Origin: an uncultured Bacteroidia bacterium
GTDB lineage: Bacteria; Bacteroidota; Bacteroidia; Bacteroidales; UBA932
DNA length: 64,000 nucleotides
Assembly: GCA_902798975.1 (NCBI GenBank)
Contig: CADBYT010000012.1
Span: 1-64,000 of the forward strand
Direction of reading: 5' to 3'
Under the pieces are notes generated by a model. That model ran no database searches. It saw only the letters and a program-made list of their open reading frames with translations, and was not told the origin of the DNA. Shown piece after piece: positions 25,861 to 34,625 of this stretch (positions are counted from its first letter, which is position 1; every line of letters begins with the position of its first letter). Both the position numbers and the translations under genes were made by a program.

Positions 25861-27862
25861 AAGATTAATAATCATATTGTTTGTTGCGCTGTTGTCCTTC
25901 GGGGTGACGGCGCAACAAGTTGATAGCCGGAAGGAACCGCAAGGGCTGGTGAGTTTCCGTGTGCTGCTGCCGGAGGGGCCGATTATGCAAGGCGACCGCG
26001 TGCAGCTGTGCTATGAGCTCATCACCACACACTACAAGATTTCCGGCTTCGACGGCGGCATGGAAGGCGCCGTTCTCGAGTCCGTCGGCCTCGAGAAACC
26101 GGACAGCGGCAATCCGCGCCTGTACCGCGTGCTCGTGAATGCCGTTTGCCGCATCACGGCCTGCGGGCCGCTGAAGGTCAAGCCCATGAGCTGTCTGATC
26201 GGCGAGCAGCGCGTGCGTTCCGATTCGCTCGTCGTGGAGGTGCTTCCGCATCCGGAATACGGGCAGGAATGGCAGCAGGCCCGGCAGTTCCTGCAGGCGC
26301 GCGGCGCAGCCGGAGACGGGCTCCGGATGGAATACAAATTCGGCCGGGAAGGCCTCTGCGCCTTTTCCGACCCCGTCGGCAAGGCCTTCGCCTTCGTGGC
26401 CCGGCAAGATTTCCAGCCCTACATCGAGAATCCCATTCTCGCCTGGGGTATCGGCAACGCGATGTGGGAAGCCGGCCAGGATGAGCAGGGCGACGCCATC
26501 GACCGCCTCCTGCAGCGCTACGACCGCCAACTCGTCTGGCTGCGCAGCCAGGGCGAGAAATACCGGAGCCTCCGGCCATCCACATATAATCCGGATCCAG
26601 ATGGCGTGGCACCCCTGCTCGGGGCAATCGCCTTCGGCCAGACCGCTCCCTACAACCGCCTGTTCCCGAAGGAGAAGTTGGCCGGGCGCGATTCATCCTG
26701 CGTGACGGGCTGCGGTCCCGTGGCCCTGGCCCAGATTCTCAGCTATTACCGCCATTCCGGTCAGCCGCACGGGCTTTGTGACGTGACTACCAAGAGCGGC
26801 AAGCGCTACCGGCTCAATCTCTCCGATTATCCGGTGCGCTGGGACGATTTCGACCCCGCTCCCCTGATGCTCGCCTGTGCCGGCAGCGTGCTGGCAGACA
26901 TGGGCACTGCGGCTACCTCCAGTTCGCTCTACAATTTCAAGGGTGCACTCATCGACAACTGGGATTATAGCCCCCAATGCACCTGGATTGACAATTACCA
27001 CGATGCCAACATGCTCGCGATGCTCTACCGCGAGCTCGACGAGGGACGGCCCGTCATCGTGGCCGACGACAATCATCTCATGGTCGCGGACGGCTATTAT
27101 CAGGATTATTTCCACCTGAATCTCGGCTGGGGCGGTTACTGCAACGGCTACTACCGCGCCCTGCTCATTCCCTCGCTGCAGGAGCGGCAGTTGCCCTTCC
27201 GCGAGATGCTCATCGGCATCCGTCCGATGGGGCGCGACGAGGCGCTCACGCGCAAGGTAAACGTCCGCGAACCCGGCACGCTCGCCCGCCTGCTGGGCAA
27301 GGACCGGCAGCGCATCACCCGGCTCGTCGTGTCCGGAAAGCTGGACGGAGATGACCTCGAATGCATCCGCTCCATGGCCGGTGCCCCCTGGCGGCTCGGG
27401 GATTACGAGCACGGCCACGGCTCCCTGATGGAGCTGGACCTCACCCACGCCACGATCGTCTCAGGCAAGCCCTACGCCTACACCCCTGCCGAGGGCGTCA
27501 CCCTGAACGGCAGCGTCACGCGTCTCGGCAGGCGTTTCGACTACAAATACAAGGTGGATGAGCTGACGGAGGCGGACTGGGAAGAGATTCACCTCTGGGG
27601 TATCGACGACAACGCCAGTTTCCGGCTCGGCAGGACCCCGGAAGGCCAGGTCTACCTGGCATTCAAGACCAAGGACAATGTCGTCGGCGCCCACCTGTTC
27701 GCCTTCTGCGACAACCTGCGCAGCGTCTGGCTGCCGGAGAACGCCACGGCCGTCGAGCACGAGGCCTTCATCGCCTGCCGCGCCCTCGAACACGTCTACA
27801 ACCTCCCCGCAGACACCGCCCCCGGCGCCTTCAAATACGCTGTCCGCTACCAGCCGGAATAA
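25856..27862 (+). CDS. Secreted C10 (streptopain-type) cysteine peptidase, probable ATT start
   Basis: The protease domain shows VTGCGPVALAQILSYY (catalytic Cys in TGC), DDNHLMVADGYYQ (catalytic His) and LNLGWGGYCNGYY. Before it, about 130 residues form a beta-rich domain; after it, about 200 residues include a segment resembling leucine-rich-repeat ends. No ATG precedes the hydrophobic signal. Translating from ATT at 25856 gives M-KRLIIILFVALLSF, a textbook signal peptide with a basic start, and ATT shares a T with the upstream TAA stop (ATTAA). The alternative TTG at 25877 removes the basic residues. The protein is about 668 residues and probably secreted; it may act in nutrient digestion. 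Confidence 0.8.
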   Translation: MKRLIIILFVALLSFGVTAQQVDSRKEPQGLVSFRVLLPEGPIMQGDRVQLCYELITTHYKISGFDGGMEGAVLESVGLEKPDSGNPRLYRVLVNAVCRITACGPLKVKPMSCLIGEQRVRSDSLVVEVLPHPEYGQEWQQARQFLQARGAAGDGLRMEYKFGREGLCAFSDPVGKAFAFVARQDFQPYIENPILAWGIGNAMWEAGQDEQGDAIDRLLQRYDRQLVWLRSQGEKYRSLRPSTYNPDPDGVAPLLGAIAFGQTAPYNRLFPKEKLAGRDSSCVTGCGPVALAQILSYYRHSGQPHGLCDVTTKSGKRYRLNLSDYPVRWDDFDPAPLMLACAGSVLADMGTAATSSSLYNFKGALIDNWDYSPQCTWIDNYHDANMLAMLYRELDEGRPVIVADDNHLMVADGYYQDYFHLNLGWGGYCNGYYRALLIPSLQERQLPFREMLIGIRPMGRDEALTRKVNVREPGTLARLLGKDRQRITRLVVSGKLDGDDLECIRSMAGAPWRLGDYEHGHGSLMELDLTHATIVSGKPYAYTPAEGVTLNGSVTRLGRRFDYKYKVDELTEADWEEIHLWGIDDNASFRLGRTPEGQVYLAFKTKDNVVGAHLFAFCDNLRSVWLPENATAVEHEAFIACRALEHVYNLPADTAPGAFKYAVRYQPE

Positions 27863-27864
27863 GG

Positions 27865-28428
27865 TTAGATCTCAGAAGCGAAGTCCTCGAGGGGCTGGCG
27901 GTCGCTGTGCTTGAGGCCGGCGCCGGCGTCGGGGACGCCCACCGGGAAATCGGCCTTGATCTTCGCAGGGTCGAAGGAACCCACCCAGACATTGCCCAGG
28001 CCCAGGGCCGAAGCCTCCAGCATGATATGCGTGCCGACGATGGCGGCATCCACTTCGGCGCCGTTCTTGCCGTCGTACTTGCGCACCCAGGCGGCATCGG
28101 GCTTCGCACCCACCATGAAGACGACAGGAGCGCCGTAGATATAATTCGTAGCGCCTTTCAGCTTCTCCAGCGCCTCCGGGCTTTTGACCACCCACACATG
28201 CACCGGCTGCTTGTTGGCGGCGGTAGGAGCCACCCGGGCGGCCTCTAGAATACGATCGATCTGCGTTTGCGTGAGCGGCGTATCCTTGAAGCTGCGGCAG
28301 GAATAACGCGCCTTGGCAAGTTGCAGGAAGGACGGATCCGACGCATCGGGATTCGGCAGATTCGAGAAAGCCGCACGTTTGTGGAGATGCGTAATGTCGC
28401 TGAGTTTTTCGAGGAATGACTTCTTCAT
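27865..28428 (-). CDS. Nitroreductase family protein
   Basis: The 187-residue FMN enzyme has RYSCRSFKDTPLT (phosphate-binding Arg/Ser region), AARVAPTAANKQPVHVWVV, and GTHIMLEASALGLGNVWVGSF near the C-terminus. These are the usual nitroreductase landmarks at the usual length. It would reduce nitro or quinone compounds with NAD(P)H; the natural substrate is unknown. MKKSFLEK is chosen as start. It converges with the C10 protease gene (2-bp gap, no terminator) and diverges from GH43. Confidence 0.88.
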   Translation of the reverse strand: MKKSFLEKLSDITHLHKRAAFSNLPNPDASDPSFLQLAKARYSCRSFKDTPLTQTQIDRILEAARVAPTAANKQPVHVWVVKSPEALEKLKGATNYIYGAPVVFMVGAKPDAAWVRKYDGKNGAEVDAAIVGTHIMLEASALGLGNVWVGSFDPAKIKADFPVGVPDAGAGLKHSDRQPLEDFASEI

Positions 28429-28502
28429 GGCCGTACCATTTTTAGTGTTCTGGTGCAATATACATTATTTTTCTGTATTTTTACCGAAAATCCGTTCACT
28501 TT

Positions 28503-29840
28503 ATGAAATTTAAAGCTCTCCACCTGTTGTTGGCGGCCGCCCTGCTCGGCGCCTGCGCGCCCAAAGCGACACCTGTCAAAACCTGCATTTTCCCGGGCGA
28601 CTATCCGGATCCGTCCATCCTTCGCGACGGCAACGACTTCTACATCACCCACTCCTCCTTCACCTACTTCCCCGCCCTGCTGGTCTGGCACTCCACCGAC
28701 CTGCTGCACTGGGAGCCCATTGCACGGGCTGTCAAGGACGGAGACTACTCCATCTACGCCCCGGAACTGTGCAAGGTGAACGGCAAATTCTATATCTACT
28801 ACCCCACCAGCCGGGGCGAGAATTACGTCGTCACGGCCGACCGGCCCGAAGGCCCCTGGAGCAAACCGGTCAAGCTGGATGTGGGCGGCATCGACCCTGG
28901 CCACGTCGTCGCCGAGGACGGGCAGCGTTATCTCTATACCAACAACGGCTGGGTCACGCCCCTGACCCCGGACGGTCTGGCCGCCGCCGGCAAGCCGAAG
29001 AAAGTCTATGACGGCTGGGAGTTCCCCGCCGAATGGGAGACCGAGGGCATGTGGCTCGAATCCCCGAAACTGCTCAAGCGCGGCGACTGGTTCTACCTCG
29101 TGAGCGCCGAAGGCGGCACCGCCGGCCCTGCGACCAGCCACATGGTGGTGGTCGCCCGCAGCAAATCCGCCCTGGGCCCCTGGGAGAACAGCCCCCACAA
29201 CCCGATGGTACATACCTACACCGCCGACGAAGCCTGGTGGTCCAAGGGCCACGGCACCCTCGTCGATGACGCCGAGGGCAACTGGTACATCGTCTATCAC
29301 GCCTACCGCAACGGCTTCCACACCCTGGGCCGCAATACCATCATCGAGAGCGTCGAGTGGACCGGGGACGGCTGGCCCGTCCTGGCCGAGAAGGACGGCG
29401 CAAAATGGGAACAGGGCGGCCTGCAGGGCGACTACAGCGCGCTGCGCGACACGGACAACCCGCTGCTCTGGTCCAGGTGGCAGCCCGGCTTTGAAGACGG
29501 CACGCTCTGGCTGATGACAGCCGTGGACACCTCCTACGAGATCACGGCAGAATTCTCCGTACCGGAAGGCGGCAACGCCGGCCTCTTCCTCTTCTACAAC
29601 GAGGCGGCCAACCTCGGCATCCGCAGCCAGGGCACGCAGTGCACCCTGCGCATCCGCAACGAGAACAACGTCGCCAGCACCTGGAAGAAACTCCCAGGCG
29701 CGGAATGGGAAGCAGTCGCGGAAGGCATCGACGTTTCAGGTATGCACCACAACAACTACAACGGCTTCTTCGCCCTTCGCCCGGGCTATCTGCTCACGGG
29801 CGATGCGAAGCTGGTCAGCTTTGAATACAAGCCGCTTTAA
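28503..29840 (+). CDS. Glycoside hydrolase family 43 lipoprotein
   Basis: The 445-residue protein has a lipoprotein signal, LLGACAPK, with Cys18. The five-bladed propeller carries YPDPSIL (general base Asp36), a central Asp in the GGIDPGH region, and the general acid Glu in MWLESPKL. A C-terminal beta-sandwich follows from about residue 320. GH43 enzymes remove xylose or arabinose from plant polysaccharides; the specific activity is not readable. It fits with the two GH3 enzymes and the esterase as part of plant-fibre degradation. The last 4 bp overlap the convergent ybaK-like gene. Confidence 0.9.
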   Translation: MKFKALHLLLAAALLGACAPKATPVKTCIFPGDYPDPSILRDGNDFYITHSSFTYFPALLVWHSTDLLHWEPIARAVKDGDYSIYAPELCKVNGKFYIYYPTSRGENYVVTADRPEGPWSKPVKLDVGGIDPGHVVAEDGQRYLYTNNGWVTPLTPDGLAAAGKPKKVYDGWEFPAEWETEGMWLESPKLLKRGDWFYLVSAEGGTAGPATSHMVVVARSKSALGPWENSPHNPMVHTYTADEAWWSKGHGTLVDDAEGNWYIVYHAYRNGFHTLGRNTIIESVEWTGDGWPVLAEKDGAKWEQGGLQGDYSALRDTDNPLLWSRWQPGFEDGTLWLMTAVDTSYEITAEFSVPEGGNAGLFLFYNEAANLGIRSQGTQCTLRIRNENNVASTWKKLPGAEWEAVAEGIDVSGMHHNNYNGFFALRPGYLLTGDAKLVSFEYKPL

Positions 29841-30301
29841 ATAGGATAGAGCTCCGCACCGACGAAACGGATCAGGTCCTGCGGAGCGAGTTTCAGCTGA
29901 AGTCCGCGCTGCCCTGCACTGATGTAGATGAAGTCGTAGAGCAGCGCGGATTCGTGAATGTAGGTCGGAAAGGGCTTCTTCATCCCGATCGGCGAGCAGC
30001 CGCCGCGGATATATCCGGTGGTCGGCAGCAGTTCCTTGAGATGGAGCATCTCGCAGTTTTTGTTGCCGGAGATGCGCGCCGCCACCTTGAGATCCACTTC
30101 GAAATCCCCCGGAATCACGCACACAAAGCAACCCGTGCGGTCGCCGCGCAGGACCAGGGTCTTGAACACCCGGTCGATGTCCTCTCCCAGCTCGGCGGCC
30201 ACGTGCTGCGCACTCAGGTCGTCCTCCGTGAAGGCGTAAGGAATTAGTTCATACTGGATTCCGGCAGCATCCAGCAAGCGGGCCGCATTCGTTTTTAACA
30301 T
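29837..30301 (-). CDS. ybaK: Cys-tRNA(Pro)/Cys-tRNA(Cys) deacylase, YbaK/EbsC family
   Basis: The 154-residue protein has the YbaK landmarks: YAFTEDDLSAQHVAAELG, VFKTLVLRGD, VIPGDFEVDLKVAA, and GYIRGGCSPIGMKKPFPTYIHE with the conserved Gly-x-x-Ser-Pro-Ile-Gly core. It hydrolyses mischarged Cys-tRNA(Pro) as a trans-editing factor in the cytoplasm. Length is normal. The 3' end overlaps the GH43 gene by 4 bp. Upstream is an AT-rich 226-bp gap with the sigma-54-like element. Confidence 0.92.
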   Translation of the reverse strand: MLKTNAARLLDAAGIQYELIPYAFTEDDLSAQHVAAELGEDIDRVFKTLVLRGDRTGCFVCVIPGDFEVDLKVAARISGNKNCEMLHLKELLPTTGYIRGGCSPIGMKKPFPTYIHESALLYDFIYISAGQRGLQLKLAPQDLIRFVGAELYPI

Positions 30302-30324
30302 TTTTCAAAATATTTTTTTTCGTT

Positions 30325-30340
30325 TTGGCACGGTGCTTGT
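30325..30340 (+). promoter_or_regulatory. Sigma-54-like promoter (-24/-12)
   Basis: TTGGCACGGTGCTTGT matches the sigma-54 consensus TTGGCACG-N4-TTGC at every position except the last, where T replaces C, as I recall also for E. coli pspA. The GG and GT are 10 bp apart, as required. Transcription would start near 30352. Confidence 0.55.
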
Positions 30341-30351
30341 TATTAGTACGG

Positions 30352-30425
30352 TCGAATAGATTTTCATTGGTTAATAATTTTGGTTAGAATTGCGAAAGGG
30401 CTGCGATGCGAATCGCGGCCTTTTT
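30352..30425 (+). ncRNA. Candidate small RNA between a sigma-54-like promoter and a terminator
   Basis: About 74 nt from the predicted sigma-54 start to the end of a terminator T tract. There is no plausible ORF. The 5' half is AT-rich and unstructured; the 3' half is the terminator hairpin. Nothing in it matches an RNA family I recognise. It could also be a truncated leader of the downstream threonine aldolase gene. Confidence 0.35.
30399..30425 (+). terminator. Rho-independent terminator
   Basis: GGCTGCGAT (30399-30407) pairs with ATCGCGGCC (30412-30420) with one G-T pair around GCGA, followed by TTTTT. It lies on the plus strand about 100 bp before threonine aldolase and does not end any visible plus-strand gene: GH43 ends 560 bp earlier. 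Confidence 0.8.
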
Positions 30426-30488
30426 CGTTTCCACCGCATTTATCACAAAAATACATAATCCCCGGGTATATCCAATCGTTTTTTTTCT

Positions 30489-30496
30489 TACCTTGC
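30489..30496 (+). promoter_or_regulatory. Likely -7 box of the threonine aldolase operon
   Basis: TACCTTGC is one base away from TAnnTTTG and lies 31 bp before the ATG, downstream of the terminator. It would give the operon its own housekeeping promoter. Confidence 0.35.
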
Positions 30497-30527
30497 AAAG
30501 AATATACGTTTAGTTGGTAGCCCACGC

Positions 30528-31565
30528 ATGTTTTACTTCGAAAGCGACTACTTGGAAGGATGCTGTCCCCAAATTCTGGAAGCCCTTCAGGCGACGAACC
30601 TGGAGCAGACTCCCGGCTACGGAGAAGATCCCCATTGCGCGAAAGCGGCCGACATGATCCGCTTCGTCTTCGACTGTCCCGACGCCGACATCCATTTCCT
30701 GGTCGGCGGCACGCAGACCAATGCCACCGTCATCGCTTCCCTGCTCCGGCCGCACCAGGGCGTCCTTTGCGCGGCCAGCGCGCACATCAACGTCCATGAG
30801 ACCGGCGCCGTGGAGCACAGCGGCCACAAGATTCTCGCCCTCCCCGCCCCGGACGGAAAGATCCGTGCGGCGCAGGTGCAAGAGGCGCTGGAAGCCCACC
30901 AGCGCGACTTCAGCCGCGAGCACATGGTGCAGCCCGGCATGGTCTACATCTCCTTCCCGACGGAACTCGGCACCATCTACACGAAACAGGAGCTCACAGA
31001 CCTGCACGCCGTGTGCACGGAATGGGAGATCCCCTTGTTCATCGACGGCGCCCGCCTCGGCTACGGCCTGGAGGCCTCCGGCTGCAACGTCCTCCCCAAG
31101 GACCTCCCCCGCCTGTGCGACGTCTTCTACATCGGCGGCACCAAGCAGGGAGCCCTGTTCGGCGAAGCCGTCGTCTTCTCCGACACCCGCCTTTCCGAGG
31201 ACTTCCGCTATTTCATCAAGCAGAACGGCGGCATGCTCGCCAAAGGGCGCCTGCTCGGCATCCAGTTCGAGGCGCTGATGAACAACGGCCTCTACTTCCA
31301 GCTTGCCCGCCGCGCCGACCGCCTGGCCGACCGCATCCGTGCGGCATTCGCCCGCAAGGGCATCGCTTTCCTGGTCAGGAACACCACGAACCAGGTTTTC
31401 CCTGTCCTCACGAAGGACGCCATCGCCCGCTTCGCGGCCGAATTCGGCTTCGAGGAGTGGCAGGCCGTGGACGCGGAGCACAGCGCCGTGCGTTTCTGCA
31501 CCAGCTGGGCCACGCCGGACCGTGCCATCGACGATCTTGAAGCATATATCGAAAAGAATTTATAA
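30528..31565 (+). CDS. Low-specificity L-threonine aldolase (beta-eliminating lyase family)
   Basis: The 345-residue PLP enzyme begins FYFESDYLEGCCPQIL, has HFLVGGTQTNATV, HINVHETGAVEHSGHKI, FIDGARLGYGL and the PLP lysine in YIGGTKQGALFGE. It splits threonine into glycine and acetaldehyde; closely related Bacteroidota enzymes are annotated this way, but other beta-eliminating lyases share the fold. It is followed after 22 bp by trpB2, so the run to the 5'-nucleotidase at 34544 is probably one transcript. Confidence 0.9.
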   Translation: MFYFESDYLEGCCPQILEALQATNLEQTPGYGEDPHCAKAADMIRFVFDCPDADIHFLVGGTQTNATVIASLLRPHQGVLCAASAHINVHETGAVEHSGHKILALPAPDGKIRAAQVQEALEAHQRDFSREHMVQPGMVYISFPTELGTIYTKQELTDLHAVCTEWEIPLFIDGARLGYGLEASGCNVLPKDLPRLCDVFYIGGTKQGALFGEAVVFSDTRLSEDFRYFIKQNGGMLAKGRLLGIQFEALMNNGLYFQLARRADRLADRIRAAFARKGIAFLVRNTTNQVFPVLTKDAIARFAAEFGFEEWQAVDAEHSAVRFCTSWATPDRAIDDLEAYIEKNL

Positions 31566-31587
31566 ACCAATTATCCGTAAGACAGTT

Positions 31588-32904
31588 ATGAAGCAGAAGA
31601 GATTCATTCTCCCGGAGTCCGAGATTCCCACCCAATGGTATAACATCCAGGCCGACATGGTCAACAAGCCCCAGCCGATGCTCAACCCCGGCACCAAGGA
31701 GCCCATCAAGGCGGAGGACCTCTATCCCCTTTTCGCAGAAGAATGCGCCAACCAGGAAGTGAACCAGACCGACCGCTGGATCGACATCCCCGCGGAAGTG
31801 CGTGAGAAATACGCCTACTACCGCTGCACCCCGCTCGTGCGCGCCTACGGCCTCGAGGAAGCCCTCGGTACCCCGGCCCACATCTACTTCAAGAACGAGA
31901 GCGTGAACCCGCTGGGGTCCCACAAGCTCAACTCCGCCATCCCGCAGGCATACTACTGCAAGCAGCAGGGTGTGACCAACGTGACCACGGAGACGGGCGC
32001 CGGCCAGTGGGGCGCGGCCCTTTCCTACGCCGCCAAGCTCTACGGCCTCGACTGCGCCGTCTACCAGGTGAAGATCAGCTACGAACAGAAGCCCTACCGC
32101 CGCAGCATCATGCAGGTCTTCGACGCGCTGGTGACTCCGTCCCCGTCGATGTCCACCCGCGCCGGCAAGGACATCCTCACCGCCGACCCGAACCACCAGG
32201 GCTCGCTCGGCACCGCCATTTCCGAGGCGGTCGAACTCGCCATGAGCACCCCGAACTGCAAGTACCTGCTGGGGTCCGTGCTCAACCACGTCTGCCTGCA
32301 CCAGACCGTGATCGGCCTGGAGGCCGAGAAGCAGATGGCCATGGCGGGTGAATATCCCGACATCGTGATCGCCTGCTTCGGCGGCGGCTCCAACTTCAGC
32401 GGCATCGCCTATCCTTTCCTGCGCCACAAGCTCTCCGGCGAGAAGAAGAACACGCGCTTCATCGCCGCGGAGCCCGCTTCCTGCCCGAAGCTTACCCACG
32501 GCAAGTTCATGTATGACTTCGGCGACGAGAGCGGCTACACCCCGCTCATCCCGATGTTCTCCCTCGGCCACGACTTCCGTCCCGCCAACATCCACGCGGG
32601 CGGCCTGCGCTACCACGGCGCCGGTGCCATTGTCTCGCAGCTCCTCAAGGACGGCCTGATCGAGGCCACCGACATCCGCCAGCTGGATTCCTTCGCCGCC
32701 GGCACGCTCTTTGCCCAGGCAGAAGGCATCATCCCGGCCCCGGAGTCCTGCCACGCCATCGCGGCAGCCATCAACGAAGCCAACAAGTGCAAGGAGACCG
32801 GCGAAGAGAAAGTCATCCTCTTCAACCTCTCCGGCCACGGCCTCGTGGACATGACCGCCTACGACCAGTACATTTCCGGCACCATGGCCAATACGGGTGA
32901 ATAA
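31588..32904 (+). CDS. trpB: Tryptophan synthase beta chain, TrpB2 type
   Basis: The 438-residue protein is the TrpB2 form: the N-terminus has an extra about 80 residues compared with TrpB1, PLP lysine K113 is in NPLGSHKLNSA, and ETGAGQWGAA, CFGGGSNFSG and SGHGLVDM follow. It can make tryptophan from indole and serine. No trpA lies nearby, and TrpB2 proteins usually do not pair with TrpA. Start at MKQKRF is taken because upstream sequence is the end of threonine aldolase. With threonine aldolase next door, a role in serine/indole salvage is possible. Confidence 0.93.
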   Translation: MKQKRFILPESEIPTQWYNIQADMVNKPQPMLNPGTKEPIKAEDLYPLFAEECANQEVNQTDRWIDIPAEVREKYAYYRCTPLVRAYGLEEALGTPAHIYFKNESVNPLGSHKLNSAIPQAYYCKQQGVTNVTTETGAGQWGAALSYAAKLYGLDCAVYQVKISYEQKPYRRSIMQVFDALVTPSPSMSTRAGKDILTADPNHQGSLGTAISEAVELAMSTPNCKYLLGSVLNHVCLHQTVIGLEAEKQMAMAGEYPDIVIACFGGGSNFSGIAYPFLRHKLSGEKKNTRFIAAEPASCPKLTHGKFMYDFGDESGYTPLIPMFSLGHDFRPANIHAGGLRYHGAGAIVSQLLKDGLIEATDIRQLDSFAAGTLFAQAEGIIPAPESCHAIAAAINEANKCKETGEEKVILFNLSGHGLVDMTAYDQYISGTMANTGE

Positions 32905-32907
32905 GCT

Positions 32908-33108
32908 ATGAACGTAACCGTCAACCGTACGAAGGTCGAGATTTTCGAAGGCGCGCAGGCACAGCACGCCGTGCTGCGCTATCTCGTCCACCGGCACCTC
33001 GCCCAATCATGGCTCAAGCGCGGCTGCATCCAGGATGCCTACGGGCACCAAATCGGCCTGGACGCCCCGCTTCGCGAAGGACAAATCATTAAATTCAAAA
33101 TACGATGA
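32908..33108 (+). CDS. Small beta-grasp-like protein of unknown function
   Basis: The 66-residue protein (MNVTVNRTKVEIFEGAQ) has alternating strands, a short helix and a final strand IIKFKIR, a pattern like ThiS/MoaD or a minimal ferredoxin-like fold. It has no C-terminal GlyGly and only one Cys, so it is neither a sulfur carrier nor a ferredoxin. It lies 3 bp after trpB2 and overlaps the 5'-nucleotidase by 4 bp (ATGA), which makes it a true coupled gene. I do not recognise a named family. Confidence 0.65.
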   Translation: MNVTVNRTKVEIFEGAQAQHAVLRYLVHRHLAQSWLKRGCIQDAYGHQIGLDAPLREGQIIKFKIR

Positions 33109-34544
33109 AAAAACTTTTACTGACCCTTGCCGCGGCCTGCCTGCTCGCTTCCGCAGCCTTTGCAGAGAAGAAGGAGATCCACATCGTCTCCATCAACGAC
33201 ATGCACGCAAAGATCGAGAACTTCCCGCAGTTTGCCGCCGTCATCGACAGCCTGCGCGCCATTTATCCCGAGTTGCTGATCTTCTCCGCCGGCGATAACC
33301 GCACCGGAGAGCCGCTGAACGACCTTTACGAGATTCCCGCCTATCCGATGGTGGCCCTGATGAACCAGATCGGTTTCGACGCCACCACCCTCGGCAACCA
33401 CGAGTACGACGGTGGCCAGGCCAACCTCGCCAGGCTGATCAACCTGTCCAATTTCCCGTATCTCGCCTGCAACATCATCCCGGATCCGAAGTGGGGCATC
33501 AACGTGCTTCCCTACAAGATGTTCTTCGTCAACGAGCTGCGCGTCGCCGTGATCGGCGCCACCCAGGTGGGCCCTGCCGGCCATCCGGACACGCACCCCG
33601 ACAATTGCACGGAGATCCTCTTCACCCCCGTCGAGGAGACCCTGCAGGAGTACAAGTGGCTCCGTGACGAGAGCGACGTGGTCATCCTCCTGACCCACAT
33701 CGGCTATGAGGAAGACGTCGAACTGTCCAAGTACGTTCCTTGGGCCGACCTCATCATCGGCGGTCACTCCCACACGCAGGTGGCGGGCGGTGAGTTCCAT
33801 AACGACGTGATGATCACCCAGGACATCAACCGCCTCGAGCGCGTCACCTTCATCACCCTGACCGTCGAGAACGGCAAGGTCATCGACCGCAAGGCCAAGA
33901 ACATCGAGATCGCCGGCTATCCCAAGCAGAACAAGATCGTCGCCGAAATGGTCCGCTATTTCAGCGACAACCCTGCCTTCCAGCGCCAACTCGCCACGCT
34001 CACGGCCCCGATGACCACCTACGAGGAGCTCGGTTGCATGATGACCGATGCCTGGCGCGTGGAAACGGGTTCCGACATCGCCTTCACCAACACCGGCGGC
34101 GTCCGCTACGACTACCTTCCGGCCGGTCCGTTTACGGTCAGCGACGTACTGCGCCTCGACCCGTTCGGCAACACCCTCGTCCAGTTCAGTCTCACGGGCC
34201 AGGAACTCAAGGACATGCTCATTGCCACGCACTATGCCGATATCGAATACGGCTTCCCGAAGGTCAGCGGCATTCTCTGCAACGTCATCCTCGACAAGAA
34301 GGACAATAAAAAGATCAAGGACCTCAAGATCACCAACCCGGACGGCAGCAAGTTCGATCTCAAGAAGACCTACCAGGTCGTGACCAACAGCTATACGGCC
34401 GCCATCGCGAAATCCCCGCGCAAAGACCAGGGCCGCGATCTGAACCGCACCACGGCCGCCGTCATCCAGGAATACCTGGAGCACCAGGGCACCCTCGACT
34501 ACACGGGCGTAAATCGCGTGACGCAGAGCGTCTCGGCCAAATAA
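33105..34544 (+). CDS. Periplasmic 5'-nucleotidase/metallophosphatase (UshA-like)
   Basis: The 479-residue protein has a signal peptide ending AFA (about 21). The metallophosphatase domain carries SINDMHAKI, SAGDNRTGE, GNHEYDGG and GGHSHTQ, the di-metal ligands of the UshA family. The C-terminal 5'-nucleotidase domain has NTGGVRYDYLPAGP and the FGNTLVQFSLTG strand. It would release nucleosides from nucleotides outside the cytoplasm; UDP-sugar hydrolysis is also possible. A bidirectional terminator follows. Confidence 0.92.
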   Translation: MKKLLLTLAAACLLASAAFAEKKEIHIVSINDMHAKIENFPQFAAVIDSLRAIYPELLIFSAGDNRTGEPLNDLYEIPAYPMVALMNQIGFDATTLGNHEYDGGQANLARLINLSNFPYLACNIIPDPKWGINVLPYKMFFVNELRVAVIGATQVGPAGHPDTHPDNCTEILFTPVEETLQEYKWLRDESDVVILLTHIGYEEDVELSKYVPWADLIIGGHSHTQVAGGEFHNDVMITQDINRLERVTFITLTVENGKVIDRKAKNIEIAGYPKQNKIVAEMVRYFSDNPAFQRQLATLTAPMTTYEELGCMMTDAWRVETGSDIAFTNTGGVRYDYLPAGPFTVSDVLRLDPFGNTLVQFSLTGQELKDMLIATHYADIEYGFPKVSGILCNVILDKKDNKKIKDLKITNPDGSKFDLKKTYQVVTNSYTAAIAKSPRKDQGRDLNRTTAAVIQEYLEHQGTLDYTGVNRVTQSVSAK

Positions 34545-34569
34545 ATTCCCAGTGTAGCTGTTAATGGAA

Positions 34570-34599
34570 GAGGCCCTGCAAAATCGTTTGCAGGGCCTC
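34570..34599. terminator. Bidirectional terminator between the 5'-nucleotidase and pfp genes
   Basis: A perfect 13-bp stem, GAGGCCCTGCAAA (34570-34582) with TTTGCAGGGCCTC (34587-34599) around ATCG. It serves both convergent genes; the flanking T/A tracts are short. Confidence 0.85.
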
Positions 34600-34625
34600 T
34601 TGCTATGTAGGAGCGCGCCAGGCGC

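Noticed and set aside
31303-31587. N-terminal extension of trpB2
   Set aside because: It is an out-of-frame reading of threonine aldolase; trpB2 begins at ATG 31588 as in the family.
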